A DNA stretch of 64,000 nt from Rheinheimera tangshanensis. GTDB taxonomy: Bacteria; Pseudomonadota; Gammaproteobacteria; Enterobacterales; Alteromonadaceae. The position numbers and the translations under genes are program-made. The stretch is taken from contig NZ_BMLH01000012.1 in assembly GCF_014645135.1 (NCBI RefSeq), positions 55,325-119,324 of the forward strand. Reading direction: 5' to 3'. The notes beneath the pieces were generated by a model. It worked only from the letters and a program-made list of their open reading frames with translations, did not search any database and had not been told where the DNA came from. This document shows positions 1-7,130 of the stretch, one piece after another (positions within the stretch are counted from its first letter, which is position 1; the number at the start of each line of letters is the position of its first letter).

Positions 1-2
1 CA

Positions 3-467
3 GAAAAAGCCTATTTACCGCCCAAAGACAGCTTCTCTGTGCCTTATGATGTGTTTTATCACCAGCAACAAGGGACTGATTTAAAAGCTATCTATCCACA
101 AGAGACTAACTTTTTATCGGCCGCAGCTAAGCCTTTGGATTACTCCGCATTACTGAATGAGAAAGGACTTAGCTTTGTGCACAGCTACGCCGCAGGTATA
201 GGGCCATGGCGTAGCAGTATTTATCAAAAACACAGTCTGGCCTTAAAGCCATTTGTCAAAGCTGCACAGCAGCAGGGCTTAAAAGTGCACCCTTATACCT
301 TCAGGGCTGAAGCTAATTATTTAATGGCCAAAGACGCCAAAACTACCTTTAGCTTTGATGAAGAAATGCAGGCCTTGTTTAAACAGGGCATAGACGGCGT
401 ATTTTCCGATTACCCTGATTTAGCCTTAAAAAACCGCACTTTGTTTCAGCAAGGCTGCGGGATTTAA
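3..467 (+). CDS. Glycerophosphodiester phosphodiesterase, C-terminal part (5' end outside window)
   Basis: The frame is open from the left edge to a TAA at 465-467, so only about the last 154 residues are present and the true start lies upstream. The end contains a GVFSDYPDLAL block, which matches the conserved 'GV(F/I)(S/T)D(F/Y)PD' closing strand of the GDPD TIM barrel. Enzymes of this family hydrolyse glycerophosphodiesters to glycerol-3-phosphate and an alcohol. The 'HPYTFRAE' and 'GIDGVFSD' blocks fit the GlpQ-like periplasmic type, but the signal peptide cannot be checked because it is off the window. Confidence 0.85.
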   Translation, partial: EKAYLPPKDSFSVPYDVFYHQQQGTDLKAIYPQETNFLSAAAKPLDYSALLNEKGLSFVHSYAAGIGPWRSSIYQKHSLALKPFVKAAQQQGLKVHPYTFRAEANYLMAKDAKTTFSFDEEMQALFKQGIDGVFSDYPDLALKNRTLFQQGCGI

Positions 468-474
468 TATGTGT

Positions 475-496
475 AGTGAGTCAATTTTAACTCACT
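475..496. terminator. Small convergent hairpin
   Basis: AGTGAGT at 475-481 pairs with ACTCACT at 490-496 around an 8-nt loop, between the phosphodiesterase stop and the end of the opposing hydrolase gene. It is a probable weak terminator; there is no long T run. Confidence 0.4.
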
Positions 497-533
497 CATC
501 TTCTAATACCCTTCTAAATTAGGCTGCTCCCTT

Positions 534-1646
534 TTAGAGAGCAGCTTTCCACCAGGGCTTAAATGCTTGTTCCCTGCCATCTAAATAAATGGCTTGTCCG
601 ATCAGCGGAGTCCACAGCTGGTAATCATAGTTTTGACTCGCCTTCGACAAACGCTCGAATGGCTCAAACCAGTCATGAGGTGCCAAAGTGAAACGCCCGA
701 CATGAGCTGGCGTCATAGCTCGAGTGTTGAGGTCATCGGCAGCTTGTGCCGCTTGTTCCGGAGTCATATGCAAGTGTGCCCAACGCGGATCATACTGACC
801 ACTATCCAAGGTCACCCAATCAAAGGCGCCATATTTACTACGGATTTCCGAAAAGTGTGGTCCATAGCCAGAATCACCACTAAAAAACAGCCGACGTTGC
901 TGGCTTTCTATGACAAAGCCAAGCCATAACGATTGATTGCGGATGAAAGTGCGGCCTGAATAATGCCGGGCAGGAGTGGCATGTATCTTCAGATCTGCAC
1001 TGATCTCTAGTTCACCGTACCAGTCCAGTTCCTGAATAAGACTTGGATCGTAGCCCCACAGCTCAAAATGCGATCCCACGCCTAAACCTGTAACCACCTG
1101 TTTAACCAAAGGTTTTAGCGCCAGAATGCTATGGTAGTCCAGATGATCATAGTGGTCATGCGTAATGAGTAACAGGTCTAGCGCCGGTATATCTGCTGCA
1201 GAATACAAACTAGTACCGTCAAAGGCTTTAATCATACCTGGCACTGGCGCTGCGTAGTCGCTGAACACTGGGTCAATCAGCATGCGTTTCCCACCTAGTT
1301 GCAGATACCAGGACGAGTGACCTAACCAAATCACCAGATCATCCTTGGGATTGAGGCTAAACAGATCGGTTTTTTCTGTGGGGATCAGATGTTCAGGCCG
1401 GGTTATTTTCTTGTCTGCAAGCCAGTTTTCTATACGGATAGATAACTGGGTCGCACCGTTCGTCAAAAAAGGCGTCTCAAGCTGATTCTTAAAGGCGCCT
1501 TGAGCATAGTTTGGAGACGACTGGATCCTGTCCAGTTTTGCTGCATCAGGCAAGCTGCCGAATAAGGCATGCTGAAAATAGGCATAAGTGAAGACCGCTA
1601 GCAGAGCCAGCAGACAGGCAAATCCAATAAGTAGTTTTTTTATCAT
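534..1646 (-). CDS. Metallo-beta-lactamase-fold hydrolase, NAPE-PLD/UlaG-like, membrane anchored
   Basis: 370 residues. An N-terminal hydrophobic segment (about residues 4-23) looks like a signal anchor, so the enzyme probably faces the periplasm. The metal-binding signature LLITHDHYDHLDY (HxHxDH) is present, together with a later FSGDSGYG block carrying the bridging Asp and a TPAHVGRF block carrying the last His. The arrangement of WLGHSSWYLQLGG, IDPVFSDYAAPVPG and HMTPEQAAQA is that of the NAPE-hydrolysing phospholipase D-like branch of the superfamily. The natural substrate cannot be inferred from sequence. It stands alone, convergent with the phosphodiesterase. Confidence 0.8.
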   Translation of the reverse strand: MIKKLLIGFACLLALLAVFTYAYFQHALFGSLPDAAKLDRIQSSPNYAQGAFKNQLETPFLTNGATQLSIRIENWLADKKITRPEHLIPTEKTDLFSLNPKDDLVIWLGHSSWYLQLGGKRMLIDPVFSDYAAPVPGMIKAFDGTSLYSAADIPALDLLLITHDHYDHLDYHSILALKPLVKQVVTGLGVGSHFELWGYDPSLIQELDWYGELEISADLKIHATPARHYSGRTFIRNQSLWLGFVIESQQRRLFFSGDSGYGPHFSEIRSKYGAFDWVTLDSGQYDPRWAHLHMTPEQAAQAADDLNTRAMTPAHVGRFTLAPHDWFEPFERLSKASQNYDYQLWTPLIGQAIYLDGREQAFKPWWKAAL

Positions 1647-1820
1647 GTATCAACTCTGATTGTTTACGGCAGCTTTTCACATTGGGTCCACAGCATCAAA
1701 GTGCTGAGGTTTTACTGCAGTGTTATAAGAATACATAGTCCATTGTACGGGGGAACCCGCCAGTCGATTAGCCGAATAAAACTCTATGCGGTGATGAGTT
1801 ATTTTCAATAATCATGCTTT

Positions 1821-2735
1821 TTACAAAGCAGTAACCTGTTTATTCTCTCTGTATCTGATGGCATCTACAAAAGCCATAAAAGCAGGTGATGCTTGACGAC
1901 GATTTGGGTAATACAGATGGTACCCCTGAAAATACGGACTCCAGTCGGTTAGGATCATTTTTAATCGGCCATCTGCCAGATAAGGTGCAACCAGAGGTTC
2001 TGGTACATATGCTAGTCCAATACCATCCAGAGCAGCATTCAGCACATGCATAATGCTGTTAAACACCAGAGGGCCTTCCGCCTTGACGGTAAAAGAGCGT
2101 TGGTCCTTTTCAAATTCCCATGCATAAATAGGCCCAGCCACTCGATGTCGAATATTAATACAGGCATGTTCTGTAAGTTCATCTGGTGTTGACGGTGTTG
2201 AGTGATTTGCAAAGTAGTCAGGAGATCCCACCACCACCAAGCGCCAGTCAGGCCCGATACGCAAGGCAATCATATCTTTACTAATGGATTCTCCAAGCCT
2301 GATCCCTGCATCAAAGCGTTCTTCAACCAGATTGGTAAAGCCATAATCTACATAGAGTTCAAGTTGGATTTCCGGGTAATCACGCAAAAAATTAGCCAGC
2401 ATAGGGCGCAAATGCAGTTGGATTTGATCATCGGTGCAGGTCAATCGAATCGTGCCTTTGGGTTTATCTCTGAGTTCACCCAGAGCGTCCAGCTCAGCAT
2501 TGATCTGCTCAAACAATGGAGTGATGGACTCTGATAACCGCACACCCGCTTCGGTCAACGACACATTTCGTGTTGTGCGGGTAAGTAAACGCACTCCCAA
2601 ACGTTCTTCCAGCGCACGGATGGTGTGACTCAAAGCCGAAGGCGTAACCCGCAGTATGGCTGCGGCTTTGGTAAAGCTTTGCTGCTGTGCTACCGCCAGA
2701 AAGGCCTGTAAATCGTTCATCTTATTTTGTGCCAT
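1821..2735 (-). CDS. LysR-family transcriptional regulator
   Basis: 304 residues: an N-terminal winged helix-turn-helix (residues about 6-65, with AFLAVAQQQSFTKAAAILRV and SALSHTIRALEERLG) followed by a LysR substrate-binding domain. It is transcribed divergently from the MFS / cyclophilin-like / hydrolase operon that starts at 2839, and the 103-bp gap between them is the natural place for its operator. LysR regulators commonly control the divergent neighbour, so it probably regulates that operon; this is inference. A second in-frame ATG at 2720 is possible, and neither start has a convincing ribosome binding site. Confidence 0.85.
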   Translation of the reverse strand: MAQNKMNDLQAFLAVAQQQSFTKAAAILRVTPSALSHTIRALEERLGVRLLTRTTRNVSLTEAGVRLSESITPLFEQINAELDALGELRDKPKGTIRLTCTDDQIQLHLRPMLANFLRDYPEIQLELYVDYGFTNLVEERFDAGIRLGESISKDMIALRIGPDWRLVVVGSPDYFANHSTPSTPDELTEHACINIRHRVAGPIYAWEFEKDQRSFTVKAEGPLVFNSIMHVLNAALDGIGLAYVPEPLVAPYLADGRLKMILTDWSPYFQGYHLYYPNRRQASPAFMAFVDAIRYRENKQVTAL

Positions 2736-2838
2736 TGCTGAATTTTTCTCACAACTACATAAAGATTATGTCTACTAATCAAAATATCAAAGCTCTGTCA
2801 AGATAAAGCTATGTTTTGGTCTTTGCAGATGTGATGAG

Positions 2839-4062
2839 ATGAATAGCCATACTCATAGTTCCGGTGTTGCTGATACGGCGAATAGCTGGGGTAGCGTATT
2901 TGCTATGTCAGTGTGTGCCTTTGCGTTGGTTGCATCCGAGTTTTTGCCAGTGAGTTTGCTAACTCCTTTAGCTGAAGATTTACGCGTAACTGAAGGGTTG
3001 GCTGGTCAGGGGATCGCCATCTCCGGCTTTTTTGCTGTGCTGACCAGTCTGTTTATTTCTCCACTTTGTGGGAAGCTTGACCGTAAAACTTTGCTGCTGG
3101 GGCTGACCGCTGCCATGGGCTTGTCAGGCGCTGTTGTTGCCTGTGCGCCTGATTATCAAGTCTATATGCTCGGCCGCGCGCTGATTGGCGTTGTGGTCGG
3201 CGGCTTTTGGTCTATGTCTGCCGCTACCGCTATTCGATTAGTACCTTCTCATCAGGTGCCACGCGCCCTTGCTATCGTTAATGGTGGTAACGCTTTGGCT
3301 ACGGTAGTAGCGGCACCACTTGGAGCCTGGCTTGGAGCCACACTAGGTTGGCGATTTGCATTTTTTTGTCTGGTGCCTGTAGCGCTGATGGCGCTTGGCT
3401 GGTTATGGCATGCTTTGCCTTCGATGCCTGCAACAGTGCAAAAAAGCCAGAAAAGTCAGGTGTTTAAAGTATTTGGTTTACTAAAACGCCCCGCTGTTCT
3501 GCCTGGGCTTTGTGCCAGCAGTCTGATGTTTATGGGACAGTTTGCACTATTCACTTATCTGCGGCCTTTTCTTGAGACTGTGACTGCAGTGCAAGGAACC
3601 ACCATCTCGTTTTATTTGCTGATCACAGGGGCTGCGGGCTTTATCGGCACTGTGTTGATAGGCCAGATCCTGCAATGGCGTTTTTACCAAACGCTGATTG
3701 TTATTCCTCTTGTGATGACTCTGACGGCATTGCTGCTGATCCTGCTTGGCGATCGGAGTCACGCAGTTCTGGTTTTGCTTGGGTTATGGGGCCTGACTGC
3801 AACTGCAGCGCCTGTGGGTTGGTGGGCCTGGATAGCTCAGGTTTTTCCGGATGACGCTGAAGCTGGCGGCGGCCTCTTTGTCGCTATGGTGCAGTTATCT
3901 ATTGCTCTGGGTTCGACAGTCGGCGGTCTGCTGTTTGATCACAGCGGCTACCAAAGTACCTTTTTACTTAGCGCTGCCCTGCTGCTGATTTCCGCAGGCC
4001 TGACAGTCATTGCAGCCCGCACTGCAGCCATAACAACGCCGGAGCCAGGTTCAGATGACTAA
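2839..4062 (+). CDS. MFS efflux transporter, DHA1 family (NepI/YdhP-like)
   Basis: 407 residues with twelve predicted hydrophobic segments. The N-terminal block 'FALVASEFLPVSLLTPLAEDLRVTEG' and the following GKLDRK loop (motif A position between TM2 and TM3) resemble drug/nucleoside proton antiporters of the NepI/AraJ/YdhP group. The substrate is unknown. It is the first gene of a three-gene unit: its stop overlaps the start of the cyclophilin-like gene by 8 bp, indicating translational coupling. It is divergent from the LysR gene, its likely regulator. Confidence 0.85.
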   Translation: MNSHTHSSGVADTANSWGSVFAMSVCAFALVASEFLPVSLLTPLAEDLRVTEGLAGQGIAISGFFAVLTSLFISPLCGKLDRKTLLLGLTAAMGLSGAVVACAPDYQVYMLGRALIGVVVGGFWSMSAATAIRLVPSHQVPRALAIVNGGNALATVVAAPLGAWLGATLGWRFAFFCLVPVALMALGWLWHALPSMPATVQKSQKSQVFKVFGLLKRPAVLPGLCASSLMFMGQFALFTYLRPFLETVTAVQGTTISFYLLITGAAGFIGTVLIGQILQWRFYQTLIVIPLVMTLTALLLILLGDRSHAVLVLLGLWGLTATAAPVGWWAWIAQVFPDDAEAGGGLFVAMVQLSIALGSTVGGLLFDHSGYQSTFLLSAALLLISAGLTVIAARTAAITTPEPGSDD

Positions 4063-4567
4063 AACATCCGATCACATCTTCAGTATCTGGGCTTTTGCCG
4101 CCCTGCTTACTCTGGTTGCCTGCGCTTTTGTGCCAACTACCCAAGCTGATGTCAGGTCGAAGGAGGCCGCCGTGTCCAAGATACAAAAGATGTCCAAGAT
4201 ACAAAAGGTGTACAACATACAAATTGAACTGGATGGCGCAGTGATCTCTGCCACTTTGGATGATAACCCTACAGTACGGGATTTTATTGCCCGCTTGCCG
4301 CTGATCGTAGCGCTTAAAGATTACGCATCGACCGAAAAAATCGGTTATTTGCCTGACAAATTGACCACGCAAAACGCCCCACCAGGCAGCACTCCTGTTG
4401 TTGGCGATATCAGCTATTACGCGCCTTGGGGCAATCTGGCGATTTACTATAAAAATTTTGCTTATTCCGCAGAGCTTGTAAGGCTTGGGCGGATCAGCTG
4501 CGGTATAGAACACCTGAACTTCAGCGGCGAAAAACACGCCACTATTAGCCTTATTCATTTTAATTAA
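4055..4567 (+). CDS. Cyclophilin-like fold lipoprotein
   Basis: 170 residues. The first 22 residues form a lipoprotein-type signal ending in LVAC, so the mature protein would be lipidated at Cys23. From about residue 55 the protein matches the bacterial cyclophilin-like domain family: 'IQIELDGAVISATLDDNPTVRDFIARLP', 'KIGYLPDKL', 'GDISYYAPWGNLAIYYKNF', 'LVRLGRI'. These proteins have a cyclophilin fold without proven prolyl isomerase activity. It overlaps the MFS gene by 8 bp. The linker between signal and domain contains a short tandem duplication (SKIQKMSKIQK) produced by an 18-bp DNA repeat. Confidence 0.75.
   Translation: MTKTSDHIFSIWAFAALLTLVACAFVPTTQADVRSKEAAVSKIQKMSKIQKVYNIQIELDGAVISATLDDNPTVRDFIARLPLIVALKDYASTEKIGYLPDKLTTQNAPPGSTPVVGDISYYAPWGNLAIYYKNFAYSAELVRLGRISCGIEHLNFSGEKHATISLIHFN
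4173..4226 (+). repeat. 18-bp tandem repeat, three copies, inside the cyclophilin-like gene
   Basis: Copies at 4173-4190, 4191-4208 and 4209-4226. The first two differ at one base; the third is more diverged. The unit is a multiple of three, so copy changes keep the reading frame and only lengthen the linker between the lipobox and the folded domain. Confidence 0.85.
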
Positions 4568-4585
4568 GCCATGAGGATAGAAACC

Positions 4586-5725
4586 ATGAACAACGATCAA
4601 TCTCAGATGAAACAAGCCGGACAACCGGACACAGGCCGGCGCAATTTGTTAAAAATGACAGGCGTAGGTATTGCTGCCGCTTGTGTAGCGCCACTTTTTA
4701 CAACTTCAGCAGCTGCAGCAGCTCCAGTCTCTGCTGCTCAGACAGGACTGAAACTTGGTACAGAGTGGGACAAAACCTTCGCCAAAAGTGACAAAGTGGA
4801 GCATAAAAAAGTCAGCTTTAAAAACCGTTATGGCATCACTTTAGCTGCTGATTTATATCAACCCAACAATCCAGGGATCATAAATAATGGCGGTAAGCTG
4901 GCGGCTATTGTGGTTGGTGGTCCTTTTGGTGCTATTAAAGAGCAATCCTCTGGTTTATATGCGCAGACCATGGCAGAGCGTGGTTTTATCACCTTAGCCT
5001 TCGACCCATCCTTTACCGGCGAAAGTGGCGGTGAACCGCGCCATGTCGCCTCACCTGATATTAATACCGAAGATTTTAGCGCAGCAGTGGATTTTCTTGG
5101 CTTATTACCCAATGTCGATCGTGAGCGTATTGGCATGCTTGGTATTTGTGGTTGGGGTGGTATGGCACTAAATGCAGCTGCAATCGACAAGAGAGTGAAA
5201 GCTGTAGTAGCCAGCACTATGTACGATATGACGAGAGTGATGTCTAAAGGTTATAACGACAGTGTGACCAAAGAACAGCGAACTGCAGCGCTGGAACAAC
5301 TAGGCCAGCAACGCTGGAAAGATGCGGAGAAAGGTGAGCCGGCGCTGGGTCCTGTTTACAATGAACTCAAAGGCGGGGAACCACAATTTTTAGTAGATTA
5401 TGCAGGGTATTATAAATCCCGCGATCGCGGCTTTCACCCACGAGCTATTAACTCGAACAGCTCCTGGACTATTACCAATCCGTTGTCCTTTATGAATATG
5501 CCGCTGCTGTCATACATTGATGAAATTTCACCACGCCCACTATTGTTGATCCATGGTGAAAAGGCGCATTCACGCTACTTTAGTGAAACCGCTTATGCGG
5601 CGGCAGCTGAGCCAAAAGAGCTGATGATTATCAAAGGTGCTAACCATGTCGATCTGTATGACCAGATGGATGTGATCCCCTTTGATAAAATGACCAGTTT
5701 TTTCCGCCAACATCTGGTGGCTTGA
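4586..5725 (+). CDS. Tat-exported alpha/beta hydrolase (dienelactone-hydrolase-like)
   Basis: About 379 residues. I chose ATG 4586 over the in-frame ATG 4571 because AGGA at 4574-4577 lies at a suitable distance. The N-terminus has a twin-arginine signal (GRRNLLKMTGVG followed by a hydrophobic stretch and an Ala-rich cleavage region), so the folded enzyme should be exported by Tat. The core has a hydrolase layout: GPFGAIKEQ oxyanion loop, a nucleophile elbow region GICGWGG where Cys may replace Ser (as in dienelactone hydrolases), LLLIHGEKAHS with the acid, and GANHVDLYD with the His. It is the third gene of the LysR-controlled unit; its substrate is unknown. Confidence 0.8.
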   Translation: MNNDQSQMKQAGQPDTGRRNLLKMTGVGIAAACVAPLFTTSAAAAAPVSAAQTGLKLGTEWDKTFAKSDKVEHKKVSFKNRYGITLAADLYQPNNPGIINNGGKLAAIVVGGPFGAIKEQSSGLYAQTMAERGFITLAFDPSFTGESGGEPRHVASPDINTEDFSAAVDFLGLLPNVDRERIGMLGICGWGGMALNAAAIDKRVKAVVASTMYDMTRVMSKGYNDSVTKEQRTAALEQLGQQRWKDAEKGEPALGPVYNELKGGEPQFLVDYAGYYKSRDRGFHPRAINSNSSWTITNPLSFMNMPLLSYIDEISPRPLLLIHGEKAHSRYFSETAYAAAAEPKELMIIKGANHVDLYDQMDVIPFDKMTSFFRQHLVA

Positions 5726-5744
5726 CCCTTGGCTTTAGTGCGTC

Positions 5745-5780
5745 AGAGTGAGACTGAATCTATGTCGCTGAGCTCACTCT
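5745..5780. terminator. Convergent hairpin
   Basis: AGAGTGAG (5745-5752) pairs with CTCACTCT (5773-5780) between the exported hydrolase and the opposing yqjK-like gene. The loop is long (20 nt), so termination strength is uncertain. Confidence 0.4.
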
Positions 5781-5785
5781 TGGCG

Positions 5786-6040
5786 CTATCGAATAAGCTG
5801 TGCTATCCAGCGAAAGCCGACCACACTGCGCAGTGTTTTGACCAGGCTGTTGTGGCGCAGTTGAAACAGGCAACCTACGCTAAAGCTCAATAGTAAGCCG
5901 GGTGTAGAACCTATAAATGCCAGTGCACTTTGCGACAGTTGTTGTTTTCTGAGCAACAGTTCCTGCTGCTGTAGCTGGCTTTGTTCTGTCAGGACAGCCA
6001 GCTTTACTTGCTGCTTTTTAATCAGCTGTTGAATTAGCAT
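5786..6040 (-). CDS. YqjK-like small protein
   Basis: 84 residues starting at ATG 6040 (MLIQQLIKKQQ). The frame is open further upstream, but that extension overlaps the preceding gene in another frame and is not credible. The N-terminal half is rich in Gln, Lys and Leu and probably helical ('LLRKQQLSQSALAFIGS'); a short hydrophobic stretch follows. It is the third member of a yqjD-yqjE-yqjK-like unit and overlaps the yqjE-like gene by 23 bp. Its assignment rests mostly on position and size; function unknown. Confidence 0.6.
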   Translation of the reverse strand: MLIQQLIKKQQVKLAVLTEQSQLQQQELLLRKQQLSQSALAFIGSTPGLLLSFSVGCLFQLRHNSLVKTLRSVVGFRWIAQLIR

Positions 6041-6506
6041 TTTTGTCCTCAGGTTTGGCTGCAAAAAACAAAAGACGTAATTGCTGCAACGTATTTGAAA
6101 AGCCCACTTGCGACAACACATAACCCAAGCTGCGCCAACACCAATACAACAAGCCAAACTGCAACAACACTAAGGCACCAGCTGTGACCAAGACTGAGCT
6201 ACTTAACTGAAACAGCAGATAACCCAGCACTAATAAAATGCTGCCCCAGAGCAAAATCAAACCAGCACCAAAACAGACGACCAGAGCAGCAGCTATAGTC
6301 AGGCTGCGTCCGCTCAGTTGCCATTCTGCTGTCGCTATTTGTCCTGTCAGTTTCAGCTGACCGGCGTAAGCCTGTTTGACTGAATGGCCAAGAGCAGCCA
6401 GATGCGCCAGTTGATCTAAAGCCTGTTCTGCGTTATGACTAAGGGCAGCCGATGCAGGCTGCCCAGGTTTTTGTGCAGGAGCTTCAGAGCTCTCGCGATG
6501 TTGCAT
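6018..6506 (-). CDS. YqjE-like phage-holin-family inner membrane protein
   Basis: 162 residues: a soluble N-terminal third with Ala/Gln-rich helices (about residues 25-60) and two adjacent hydrophobic helices (about 70-120, 'AAALVVCFGAGLILLWGSILLVLGYLLF' region and the next). This is the layout of the holin-superfamily-like YqjE proteins found downstream of yqjD. These proteins sit in the inner membrane and are linked to stationary phase in E. coli; their mechanism is not settled. It lies between the DUF883 gene and the yqjK-like gene. Confidence 0.7.
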   Translation of the reverse strand: MQHRESSEAPAQKPGQPASAALSHNAEQALDQLAHLAALGHSVKQAYAGQLKLTGQIATAEWQLSGRSLTIAAALVVCFGAGLILLWGSILLVLGYLLFQLSSSVLVTAGALVLLQFGLLYWCWRSLGYVLSQVGFSNTLQQLRLLFFAAKPEDKNANSTAD

Positions 6507-6542
6507 AAATCCGCCTTGCTCGAGTCAGGTCTGTTTAAAGGC

Positions 6543-6866
6543 TTAGTTACGACGTAACAGAGCTGTCAGCAGTACACCAGCAGCAAAAGCTATACCAGCG
6601 GTAGCCAGCGGGTTTTGCGCTGCCAATTCACGGGTTTTGCTGTATGACATTTGCAGTTGCTGTTTAATTTCTTCCTGCTTATGCGACAGCGTTTCCTGTG
6701 AGCTGGCTGCTGTTTTGCGAAGCGTATCTTCAGCTACAGCGGCTTTACTAGCTACGGCATCCACTGCATGATGGGCAGCTTCAACCGCTTTTTCCGTCAC
6801 TGGCGAATTTAACGCGCTGTTGCTTTTTGCCTTCGCTTGTTCTGTTGCACTTTGTGAAGTAGCCAT
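6543..6866 (-). CDS. DUF883 family protein (YqjD/ElaB type)
   Basis: 107 residues from ATG 6866, chosen because GGAGAAT (complement of 6871-6877) sits just upstream; a longer in-frame version lacks a good start. An amphipathic helical region with many Ala/Lys/Gln is followed by the typical C-terminal anchor 'AAQNPLATAGIAFAAGVLLTALLRRN'. YqjD and ElaB of E. coli are C-terminal tail-anchored inner membrane proteins that bind ribosomes in stationary phase. It is the first gene of the trio. Confidence 0.85.
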   Translation of the reverse strand: MATSQSATEQAKAKSNSALNSPVTEKAVEAAHHAVDAVASKAAVAEDTLRKTAASSQETLSHKQEEIKQQLQMSYSKTRELAAQNPLATAGIAFAAGVLLTALLRRN

Positions 6867-7083
6867 AATAATTCTCCATGCTCGATAGTGTGAAATACAG
6901 CAAGATGCTGTACTTTGCATCTTAATTAAAGCACTTGCTGTGCCAAATAGATATAAATCAATAAAAACAATAATTTATCAGTTTTTCACTGTTGGTGAGG
7001 CTTTTGATTGGCTGTAGAACTTACCCGTTGCTGGTAATTTTTACATGCCTTGTCTTCAGGGCATGATCTAGGAAAGAAATGAG

Positions 7084-7112
7084 AAAGCCGGGGCATTTAG
7101 CATCCCGGCTTT
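7084..7112 (-). terminator. Terminator of the TonB receptor gene
   Basis: Perfect 9-bp stem AAAGCCGGG (7084-7092) / CCCGGCTTT (7104-7112) with an 11-nt loop, 20 bp past the receptor stop codon on the minus strand. Confidence 0.75.
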
Positions 7113-7130
7113 GTGTCACTCTGAATTTTG

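Noticed and set aside
594..929. Plus-strand open frame inside the metallo-beta-lactamase-fold gene
   Set aside because: Antisense shadow; the opposite frame has clear catalytic motifs.
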